Source: Nostoc sp. KVJ20 (lineage in GTDB: Bacteria; Cyanobacteriota; Cyanobacteriia; Cyanobacteriales; Nostocaceae). From it: a stretch of 64,000 bases of DNA. The stretch lies in the NCBI RefSeq assembly GCF_001712795.1, contig NZ_KV757658.1, positions 62,001 to 126,000 of the forward strand. Reading direction: 5' to 3'. A model generated the notes under the pieces. That model saw only the letters and a program-made list of their open reading frames with translations. It was not told the DNA's origin and searched no databases. The stretch's first letter is position 1, and each line of letters starts with the position of its first letter. The translations under genes were made by a program, and so were the position numbers. Below are positions 57,905 through 64,000 of this stretch, piece by piece.

Positions 57905-58072
57905 TTAGTATCCGTACTGCAAGTGATAGTAGTCTGATTTTTCTTGTGCTAATTCTGCTTCGTAGTCGTAGTAATCTGCTTCGCTTATGAAGGTGCTTTT
58001 TTGTTGAATTTGCTGTGCAGATTTTACTAATTGTTTGTTAGTTGTTGGGTTAGAACTCGTAGTACTTTTCAT
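57905..58072 (-). CDS. Small protein, 55 residues
   Basis: An ATG at 58072 opens a short frame (MKSTTSSNPTTNKQLVKSAQ ... HLQYGY) that is rich in Tyr, Asp, Glu and Gln, with a repeated AD/DYYDYE pattern. Codon use is coding-like and it fills an otherwise empty gap of about 390 bp between neighbours of the same strand. No family is recognised. A small dyad (CAACTTC...GAAGTTG, 58079-58105) lies just upstream. Confidence 0.5.
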   Translation of the reverse strand: MKSTTSSNPTTNKQLVKSAQQIQQKSTFISEADYYDYEAELAQEKSDYYHLQYGY

Positions 58073-58207
58073 GTCTATACAACTTCAATTACTTCAACGA
58101 AGTTGTTGCGTCAGCAAATGTTGTGATGTTGACTTAGAAAGATGATATTTATCTTTTCACTTTCTCAAAACTATCTACTATTGAGTTGTTTTAAACTACT
58201 AGTTTTT

Positions 58208-58507
58208 CTACCACAAAGATAGTTGTCCTGGTGATACATTTCCCCGTCTGCGTGTATGAAACAGCATATGACAAGCTGTGCATAAAGCCGCGAGATTTTC
58301 TGCTCGGTTGTCCTCGGGCGTATAATTGCGGTGGTGAACCACTAACGTTTTAATGCTGCGTTCTCTACGATTTAATCCGTCCCTTTTATCAGTTGGACGT
58401 AAGCATTGCATACCGCAGCGCGTGCATTTCCAGTCTGATTTGGATTTGACCTCAAGTGCGATAGTATCCCAGTTTGAAGAATAGCGACTGCGGTTTTTAC
58501 CAGTCAT
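58208..58507 (-). CDS. HNH endonuclease
   Basis: The 99-residue protein (ATG at 58507, with a TTG one codon earlier) has WKCTRCGMQCLRP and the HNH core LVVHHRNYTPEDNRAENLAA, then LCTACHMLFHTRR. Both zinc pairs (CxxC and CxxC) and the catalytic His-His are present. It is likely an active nicking or cutting nuclease. Similar small HNH proteins occur on many cyanobacterial plasmids. Confidence 0.9.
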   Translation of the reverse strand: MTGKNRSRYSSNWDTIALEVKSKSDWKCTRCGMQCLRPTDKRDGLNRRERSIKTLVVHHRNYTPEDNRAENLAALCTACHMLFHTRRRGNVSPGQLSLW

Positions 58508-58577
58508 CAATCAGTTCCTTTTGGGTTGCAGAAAACTAATTTTGATTTAATTTTACCCGATATTATTGTGATTATAT

Positions 58578-59117
58578 TTACGCAGAAAGTTTTCCGGAAA
58601 AATTCACCTGTGACATAACTTGTGTGCGTATTGAATTAGCAGCCTTCTCTGCAATTTCTTCTCTATCAGAATCAGTAAGAACTACTGCAAGTAGCGATTT
58701 GAGGACTTCGCGGTTAGATATAAACTCTTCACCGTATAAATCATCTTGCAACAAAGTAGCTTCCAAGTGAGGTATTAACTCAGGCGTAGGAGATAGCAAC
58801 CGCTCTTTAATGCGTGCCCTTGCAGTCTCTGTTGCAGAAGTTGTACCTATACCTAAATCCCATGTTTCAATTATTAGCCTGACTTCGCGGTTAAGAGATA
58901 CACGCAGCGTTGATAGACGACCAAATAAAGGAAGGTTGAGCATTAAAGGTGGTAATGCATTACCCCAATCCAAACCAGCGCCAATCGTGCAATTTGCTTC
59001 ATCTTCGATGCAAACAGCCTCTTCGAGCCATCCTTCACCAAAAAGTAAATCTATAGCTTCTTGGGTTGTTATTGACTCGTTTGCCTCAGAATTATCCTTT
59101 TGCTGTTGATGATTCAT
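58578..59117 (-). CDS. Hypothetical protein, 179 residues
   Basis: The acidic soluble protein begins with a Gln/Glu-rich segment and TTQEAIDLLFGEGWLEEAVC, then LDWGNALPPLMLNLPLFGRL, STLRVSLNREVRLIIETWDL and a helical C-terminus (ISNREVLKSLLAVVLTDSDR). No family is recognised. It lies 22 bp downstream of the GNAT-like gene on the same strand, suggesting an operon. Confidence 0.6.
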   Translation of the reverse strand: MNHQQQKDNSEANESITTQEAIDLLFGEGWLEEAVCIEDEANCTIGAGLDWGNALPPLMLNLPLFGRLSTLRVSLNREVRLIIETWDLGIGTTSATETARARIKERLLSPTPELIPHLEATLLQDDLYGEEFISNREVLKSLLAVVLTDSDREEIAEKAANSIRTQVMSQVNFSGKLSA

Positions 59118-59139
59118 AAAATTTTACCCGGATCAGCCC

Positions 59140-59688
59140 TTATCTTCGTCTCAATACACCATACTCAAAGTAGACTAAATTTTCATATTCTTCTTCCGAA
59201 CCGCAGTTCAACATATTTTGTTTTTCATAAAATCCTTCAGACCTTGGTAAGGAATGCAACCCAATTCTACCTTCATACCCAAGCTCAACACTTCTAATTC
59301 TTGCGAAATTTAATAGTGCTTGACCAACACCTTTGAATTGAGGCGGACGCTGAATTTCTATTCGGTTAGTAGGGGCAGTGGCAATGCCATCAACATAAAC
59401 TAGCCTCTTACCAACATTTAACCGAGAACCGTGCATTTGTGTTTCTATTATCATTAATCCTTGAGTTTTGTTTTCGCACTCAATTGCGTAACCTTCAAGA
59501 TTTTCTTGATTGGAAATATATCTTAATTTGAATATCCAATCCCAGTATTTATCTTCTTGACTAAATAACCTTAAGCTTTCTACCCAATAATTGACATAAT
59601 CATCAACATGTCTTTGGACTAAATCTACCAAATATGCTTCAACACTTGTATTATCAACACCCCTTTTTAACTCGATTTTTCGCTGCAC
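59140..59688 (-). CDS. GNAT-like acetyltransferase
   Basis: The start is the GTG at 59688, which has AGGAG six bases upstream. The 182-residue protein has strands TQGLMIIETQMHGSRLNVGK and LVYVDGIATAPTNR, then the acetyl-CoA loop area PPQFKGVGQALLNFARIRSV, and the terminal helix-strand GLHSLPRSEGFYEKQNM. This order matches GNAT motifs A and B. The pyrophosphate loop (FKGVGQAL) is close to the Q/RxxGxG/A consensus. The substrate is unknown. It probably shares a transcript with the gene at 58578. Confidence 0.68.
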   Translation of the reverse strand: MQRKIELKRGVDNTSVEAYLVDLVQRHVDDYVNYWVESLRLFSQEDKYWDWIFKLRYISNQENLEGYAIECENKTQGLMIIETQMHGSRLNVGKRLVYVDGIATAPTNRIEIQRPPQFKGVGQALLNFARIRSVELGYEGRIGLHSLPRSEGFYEKQNMLNCGSEEEYENLVYFEYGVLRRR

Positions 59689-59715
59689 CTAAAGCTCCTA
59701 ATTGTCAACTGATTA

Positions 59716-60015
59716 TTAAAGCTTGTGACTGCTATTTGACTGGTAGATAAAAGAGTAAATATGAATGCGTATATCAATAGCTTTATGCCAACCAGCAAGC
59801 ACAGCATCATCTGAAATGTCTCCAAGAACTACCAAACCATCTTCTTTATGCATATAGTAAGGTAAAGGTTCAGCGCTCAACCAACCATAAGCAATGGCTT
59901 CTTGATCTCGCTCAACAATTGAAACTTCTAAACTTTGCTTGTATGTTGAATAGTAGTAAGGTAAATAGCAGGCTGGGTACTCTCTTAGAAATTCGTAACT
60001 GTATATGATTGCCAA
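59716..60015 (-). CDS. Hypothetical protein, 99 residues, TTG start inside upstream gene
   Basis: The start is a TTG at 60015 with AAGGGGGAG seven to ten bases upstream, inside the end of the preceding gene. The product is Tyr-rich (IIYSYEFLREYPACYLPYYY) and ends VLGDISDDAVLAGWHKAIDI and RIHIYSFIYQ. No family is recognised. Tight overlap with the 79-residue gene suggests a functional pair. Confidence 0.55.
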   Translation of the reverse strand: MAIIYSYEFLREYPACYLPYYYSTYKQSLEVSIVERDQEAIAYGWLSAEPLPYYMHKEDGLVVLGDISDDAVLAGWHKAIDIRIHIYSFIYQSNSSHKL

Positions 60016-60224
60016 CGCAGTCGCTCCCCCTTGATTTCTTTATGATTAGCTTCTAGCCAATCATAGAGCTTTTTAGCTTGCCGCAATGCGTGGTCTTTGC
60101 CTGCAAAAACGACGTTGGGAAGAAAAATATCGCCGTCAAAATGCACCGCAACTTCAAATAAATCTTTATCTTCATCTTCTGCTTCTGTTACCTCAATGAT
60201 TCCAGCCTTATATAGTTCGGTCAT
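59985..60224 (-). CDS. Hypothetical protein, 79 residues
   Basis: The small acidic protein MTELYKAGIIEVTEAEDEDK has a strand-helix order (FEVAVHFDGDIFLPNVVFAG, DHALRQAKKLYDWLEANHKE). No family is recognised. It is the first gene of a two-gene unit and overlaps the next start by 31 bp. Confidence 0.55.
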   Translation of the reverse strand: MTELYKAGIIEVTEAEDEDKDLFEVAVHFDGDIFLPNVVFAGKDHALRQAKKLYDWLEANHKEIKGERLRWQSYTVTNF

Positions 60225-60400
60225 TTCCCTACATTGGTAGCTCTACCCCTACATGGTTAAAATTTTAGCTAGTTACAGAATAATCAGAACACTCTGTTGG
60301 TTCTAGCCCACCTATGAAACTAATCAACGCAAAGGGACACTAGAATTTCAACCAAATTATGAGGTGATGTCTTAAGTTCACTTCTTAAACTGTCCAATTC

Positions 60401-61327
60401 TTATTGGCCTAAATTGCTACGCAGCTTGGCGATGTCACGATGCGGGGGAATACCAAATAGTTTTTTATATTCCCGGCTGAAATATGAAGGGTCTTCATAA
60501 CCGACGCGGAAGCTGGCGATCGCCACGTCTATGTTTTCGCCGAGCATCAGACGGCGCGCTTCCTGAAGCCGTATTTGTTTCTGGAACTGTAAAGGACTCA
60601 TCGCCGTGACAGACTTAAAATGTTGGTGAAAGCCTGACACGCTCATGCCGATCTCGCGGGCTGTATCTTCGATTTTCAGAGGCTGATCAATATTCTCACG
60701 GATTTGCTTGACCACCCTGGAGATGCGCTGTGCGTCGCCTTCGGTAGTGATAAGCTGGCCCAGGCGTGCGCTCTGTTTTCCCTTTAAAAGCCGGTAGATG
60801 ATCTCGCGGATGATGAGCGGCGCGAGAAACTTCATTTCGTCAGGCGTATCAAATAGTTTTACCAATTTGACGACCGCTTCCAGCAAATCGGCATCAACCG
60901 GGCTGACATCCATCGCTTTGACTCCAGTGCCACTTTTTTTAGTTTCGATGCCAGATTCAATCATCACCGCAGCTACAAGTGCCGGATCGAGGTCTATGCG
61001 AAGATTCAAATAAGGTTTTTCCTCGGACGCTTCGACGACATTACTCATAATCGGCAAATCAAGCGTCGAGATTAAGTAATGACCGGAATCATAGTGAAAT
61101 AATTCATCGTTTAAAAGCACATCCTTGCTGCCCTGCGCGATGACGCAGAAGGCGGGCTTTAATACGGATACCTGGCTCTCGGTCGGTTTCGACGATTGAT
61201 ATATGAAAATGCCCGGAAACACTTCCAAAAGGCTGTTTTCGGGAGCGAGACGAATCATTCTTTCGATCAGCTCCTCCCGATTGATCTGCATCTTTCGCTT
61301 TTCAAATTCTGCTTCTTTTGCGTTCAT
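60401..61327 (-). CDS. AraC-family transcriptional regulator
   Basis: The 308-residue protein has an AraC_N-type sensor part (FPGIFIYQSSKPTESQVSVL, PAFCVIAQGSKDVLLNDELF) and the C-terminal double helix-turn-helix (LKIEDTAREIGMSVSGFHQH, FKSVTAMSPLQFQKQIRLQE, FRVGYEDPSYFSREYKKLFG). It is divergent from the hydrolase gene and probably controls the module to its right. Codon use is more GC-rich than in the plasmid genes to the left. Confidence 0.92.
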   Translation of the reverse strand: MNAKEAEFEKRKMQINREELIERMIRLAPENSLLEVFPGIFIYQSSKPTESQVSVLKPAFCVIAQGSKDVLLNDELFHYDSGHYLISTLDLPIMSNVVEASEEKPYLNLRIDLDPALVAAVMIESGIETKKSGTGVKAMDVSPVDADLLEAVVKLVKLFDTPDEMKFLAPLIIREIIYRLLKGKQSARLGQLITTEGDAQRISRVVKQIRENIDQPLKIEDTAREIGMSVSGFHQHFKSVTAMSPLQFQKQIRLQEARRLMLGENIDVAIASFRVGYEDPSYFSREYKKLFGIPPHRDIAKLRSNLGQ

Positions 61328-61567
61328 AAATTTATATTAGACATTTTGTTTTTGTTCAGCACGTTGCACGGCGATTTTTTGGAGAATTGTCCGGTTTTTT
61401 TCAATGAACGTCCTAACGCTATCCGTTTTCACGCCTGCATAATTGAACTCATACAGCAAACGGTAGAAACCCTGGTGATAAAACCAGATTGATATTTGGA
61501 GAAATTTCAGATTAATAGAGCAACAATTTCAATCTGTAAATCTCACAATCAAAAGGGGAGAAATTAT
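61328..61567. promoter_or_regulatory. Divergent promoter region, AraC gene / hydrolase
   Basis: The 240-bp gap lies between the AraC start and the hydrolase ATG. A strong Shine-Dalgarno (AAAAGGGGAG) ends about nine bases before the ATG at 61568. AraC proteins bind direct repeats in such gaps, but no clear pair can be fixed by eye. Confidence 0.5.
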
Positions 61568-62644
61568 ATGAAATATATATTAATTTTAGCAATGTTAGCT
61601 CCTATGATAAGCGGGCAAGCTTACACACAAACAGAACAAAAAGGACAATCAGAAAAAACAAAACAAATGGAACAAATAACACCAAAGGGATATACCACTT
61701 TTCAGGTAAGCGACAACGTTACGATGTATAAGGTTACTTTTAAAAACCAATACAAAATGAATGTTGCGGGACATCTATTTATTCCCAAGAATTTAGATCA
61801 GAGTAAAAAACATTCGGCGATCATTGTTGGGCATCCTATGGGAGCGGTAAAAGAACAAAGTGCCAACGTGTATGCTGCAAATATGGCTGAACGAGGGTTT
61901 GTGACTTTATCTGTTGACTTGTCTTTCTGGGGTGAGAGTGAGGGCGAACCACGCAACGCTGTTGCGCCTGATATTTATTCTGAAGATTTCAGTGCAGCAG
62001 TTGACTTTCTTGGCACCCGTCCATTTGTTGACAGAAACAGAATCGGAATAATTGGAGTTTGTGGTAGCGGAAGCTTTGTTATCAGTGCCGCTAAGATTGA
62101 TCCGCGAATGAAAGCTGTTGCCACAGTCAGTATGTATGACATGGGAGCAGCGAGCCGCAATGCGCTTAATCTTTCGCAAACCCTAGAGCAGAGAAAGAAA
62201 CTTATAGCTGAGGCTGCGGAGCAGCGTTACGCAGAGTTTACCGGCGGCGAAACCAAATATACGGGCGGGACTGTTCATAAGTTGGATGAAAACACTCATC
62301 CTATTCAGCGTGAATTTTATGAATTCTACCGCACTCCGCGAGGTGACTATACCCCAAAGGGAGGGTCGCCGGAACTGACGACGCATCCGACATTGAGCAG
62401 TAACACTAAGTTTATGAACTTTTATCCGTTCAATGACATTGAAACGATTTCCCCTCGTCCGATGCTTTTCATTACGGGTGATAAGGCTCACTCAAAAGAG
62501 TTTAGTGAGGATGCTTACAAACGCGCAGCCGAACCGAAAGAACTGGTTATTGTTCCGAATGCCGGACACGTTGATTTATACGACAAAACCGATCTGATTC
62601 CTTTTGACAAGCTGGAAGGCTTTTTCAAAACGAATCTAAAGTAA
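61568..62644 (+). CDS. Exported alpha/beta hydrolase (dienelactone-hydrolase-like)
   Basis: The ATG at 61568 follows AAGGGGAG. A signal peptide (MKYILILAMLAPMISGQAYT) precedes a 335-residue alpha/beta hydrolase. The nucleophile elbow appears as GVCGSGSFVISAA, with the central Ser in a G-x-S-x-like context (CGSGSF). Other elements are AIIVGHPMGAVKEQSANVYA (oxyanion strand), VTLSVDLSFWGESEGEPRN and, near the end, PMLFITGDKAHSKEFSE and IVPNAGHVDLYD, with the catalytic Asp and His. The product should act outside the cytoplasm. The substrate is unknown; AraC-linked hydrolase, cupin and SDR genes suggest detoxification of small organics. Confidence 0.85.
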   Translation: MKYILILAMLAPMISGQAYTQTEQKGQSEKTKQMEQITPKGYTTFQVSDNVTMYKVTFKNQYKMNVAGHLFIPKNLDQSKKHSAIIVGHPMGAVKEQSANVYAANMAERGFVTLSVDLSFWGESEGEPRNAVAPDIYSEDFSAAVDFLGTRPFVDRNRIGIIGVCGSGSFVISAAKIDPRMKAVATVSMYDMGAASRNALNLSQTLEQRKKLIAEAAEQRYAEFTGGETKYTGGTVHKLDENTHPIQREFYEFYRTPRGDYTPKGGSPELTTHPTLSSNTKFMNFYPFNDIETISPRPMLFITGDKAHSKEFSEDAYKRAAEPKELVIVPNAGHVDLYDKTDLIPFDKLEGFFKTNLK

Positions 62645-62690
62645 TCAGGAAGCAGAAACCAAGAAGTCGTTTCACTTTGAAAAAAGACGA

Positions 62691-63188
62691 ATGAGCAATA
62701 TGAAATTCTTAATCGTAATGATGTTTTCAGCAACATTTCTTTTCGGCAGCTCCGTCGGTTGCAGTCAAGACCAATCGGCATTTGCTGGTAATACGAATAT
62801 TAATAATCAAAGCAGTAATGCTGCCAACGAGACTAAAGGCAATAAGATAAAGATTAAAATCGGGTCAAAGACTTTCAATGCCACACTCTTTGACAATGCG
62901 ACGGCAAACGCTTTCAAAGCGATGCTGCCGTTGACGCTGAAGATGGATGAACTGAACGGCAACGAGAAAAAATATGATTTCTCGAACAATTTGCCGACCG
63001 ACTCTTCCAATCCCAAAACAATCAACAAAGGCGATCTGATGGTTTGGGGAAGCAATACCTTAGTGCTTTTCTATAAAACATTTCCGACGCAATATAGTTA
63101 TACAAAACTCGGACGGATGGACGATCTTTCAGGGCTTGAAGCCGCAGTAGGATCAGGAAACGTAACGGTGACGTTTGAATTGGAGTAA
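62691..63188 (+). CDS. Cyclophilin-like-fold lipoprotein
   Basis: A lipoprotein signal (MSNMKFLIVMMFSATFLFGS with SVGC lipobox) precedes an Asn/Ser-rich linker and a cyclophilin-like domain (IKIKIGSKTFNATLFDNATA, FKAMLPLTLKMDELNGNEKK, GDLMVWGSNTLVLFYKTFPT, YTKLGRMDDLSGLEAAVGSG). The family is common in Bacteroidetes and other Gram-negatives; it is not a proven isomerase. It lies 46 bp downstream of the hydrolase and is probably co-transcribed. Confidence 0.82.
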   Translation: MSNMKFLIVMMFSATFLFGSSVGCSQDQSAFAGNTNINNQSSNAANETKGNKIKIKIGSKTFNATLFDNATANAFKAMLPLTLKMDELNGNEKKYDFSNNLPTDSSNPKTINKGDLMVWGSNTLVLFYKTFPTQYSYTKLGRMDDLSGLEAAVGSGNVTVTFELE

Positions 63189-63207
63189 TCACCGGGAGAA
63201 TAAAATT

Positions 63208-63723
63208 ATGAAAAATATAACAATCGGATTGATATTATGCGCGGCACTTTTTTTAGCCGTTGGATGCAGCAATCAGCAATCGGCTAATACGGAGCAAACA
63301 AAAATGGAAAAGGCGGAAAATAAAACTGAAAACACGATTTTTCCGAAGGGCGAAAAAGCCCCGGCGGAAACTTTTACGGGAACGGTTTATGTGCAGCCAC
63401 TCGCTCCAAAAACCGAAAACAATAATTTTTCAATCGCCAGTGTGACCTTCGAGCCGGGCGCACGGGCAAACTGGCACAACCATCCGGCAGGACAAACTAT
63501 ACTCGTGACGATGGGCAAAGGGCTTTATCAAGAAAAAGGCAAACCCATCAAAACGATTAACAAAGGCGATGTAATTCTTTGCAATCCCGACATTGAACAC
63601 TGGCACGGCGCATCACCCGAATCTCCGATGACGCACGTTGTAATTACCAACTACAAAGGCGACAGTCAGGTGAATTGGCTCAAGCCTGTGACGGACGAGG
63701 AATATAAAGCTGACGCGAAATGA
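63208..63723 (+). CDS. Cupin-domain lipoprotein
   Basis: The ATG at 63208 has GGGAGAA upstream. A lipobox signal (LILCAALFLAVGC) leads to a cupin barrel with both metal motifs: EPGARANWHNHPAGQTILVT (motif 1, HxH with Glu/Gln) and GDVILCNPDIEHWHGASPES (motif 2). Cupins of this sort accompany carboxymuconolactone-decarboxylase-like or dehydrogenase genes. It lies 19 bp after the cyclophilin-like gene, in the same operon. Confidence 0.88.
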   Translation: MKNITIGLILCAALFLAVGCSNQQSANTEQTKMEKAENKTENTIFPKGEKAPAETFTGTVYVQPLAPKTENNNFSIASVTFEPGARANWHNHPAGQTILVTMGKGLYQEKGKPIKTINKGDVILCNPDIEHWHGASPESPMTHVVITNYKGDSQVNWLKPVTDEEYKADAK

Positions 63724-63768
63724 CGGCTTTCAGAAATCTTGATTGGAATAAAAGTTAGGAGTTCAAAA

Positions 63769-64000
63769 ATGACAACGAACGAGAATGGAAAGTATACAGG
63801 AAAAGTTGCGTTTGTAACCGGAGCAGCGAACGGCATCGGTCGAGCTACGGCGCTGGCATTTGCCCGTGAGGGCGCTAATGTAGTGGTCGCCGACGTTTCA
63901 GAACAGGGCAATCAAGAAACAGCACACATGATCGAACAACTCGGCTCCCGAGCGATCGCCGTCAAGTGCGATGTGACGCGAACCGAGGACGTAAAGGCAG
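63769..64000 (+). CDS. Short-chain dehydrogenase/reductase, C-terminus cut by window edge
   Basis: The ATG at 63769 follows TAGGAG. The frame contains the SDR cofactor motif VTGAANGIGRATALAFAREG (about 14-33) and continues ANVVVADVSEQG and IAVKCDVTRTEDV, the classical Rossmann pattern with NAD(P)-binding aspartates, to the right edge. It is the fourth gene of the AraC-linked module. Confidence 0.9.
   Translation, partial: MTTNENGKYTGKVAFVTGAANGIGRATALAFAREGANVVVADVSEQGNQETAHMIEQLGSRAIAVKCDVTRTEDVKA

Overview
The window looks like part of a large conjugative plasmid, or an integrated plasmid-like element, of a filamentous cyanobacterium, probably of the Nostoc/Calothrix group. This is inference from frequent GCGATCGC (HIP1) octamers, AT-rich intergenic DNA, short Nostoc-type repeats and cyanobacterial protein signatures. 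Almost all genes from 1 to 17.9 kb and from 25.7 to 60.2 kb lie on the minus strand in tightly packed or overlapping strings, as expected for plasmid operons. No rRNA, tRNA or CRISPR array was seen.

Layout on the minus strand, right to left within blocks. At 1-5.5 kb is a plasmid replication set: a 3'-5' exonuclease (cut by the left edge), a clamp-loader ATPase (dnaX-like), a sliding clamp (dnaN-like) and a possible DNA-binding protein. A gene broken by two frameshifts lies inside it. At 5.6-8.3 kb are a DNA methyltransferase, a PD-(D/E)XK-like protein and small genes. At 8.3-12.2 kb lies the most interesting locus, a PRTRC cassette in the order E, C, F-like, B, A, ThiF. It combines ubiquitin-like, E2-like, JAB-peptidase and E1-like proteins. 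Directly upstream of it are a primase-polymerase and a NADAR-SLOG fusion. An MrfA/YprA-type helicase follows at 15.2-17.9 kb.

From 18 to 25.4 kb the content is cargo-like: a LysR regulator divergent from ilvD, transposase and VOC-protein remnants, a FolD-like enzyme translationally coupled to a glycosyltransferase, and unknown genes. From 25.7 to 30.3 kb come unknown genes, an HNH-like zinc-ribbon protein, a decayed TnpB lacking its first catalytic motif, a frameshifted small gene and a nuclease-like protein.

From 30.4 to 49.4 kb is a nearly complete conjugative type IV secretion operon. Transcribed leftwards, it runs AAA ATPase, DUF192 protein, VirB2-, VirB3-, VirB4-, VirB5-, VirB6-, VirB8-, VirB10- and VirB9-like proteins, an unknown membrane protein, the VirD4 coupling protein, and three mobilisation-type proteins. 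No canonical relaxase is evident. From 49.5 to 55.4 kb a nuclease-like gene faces a two-gene unit (a very large UPF1/DNA2-type helicase and a partner protein) that resembles a defence cassette. From 55.7 to 60.2 kb there are membrane proteins, a Gp157-like protein, an HNH nuclease, a GNAT-like protein and small unknown genes.

From 60.4 kb to the right edge the sequence changes character. An AraC regulator is divergent from an exported alpha/beta hydrolase, a cyclophilin-like lipoprotein, a cupin lipoprotein and a short-chain dehydrogenase (cut by the edge). These genes have clear Shine-Dalgarno sites and a visibly more GC-rich codon usage. They look like a horizontally acquired module from a non-cyanobacterial donor.
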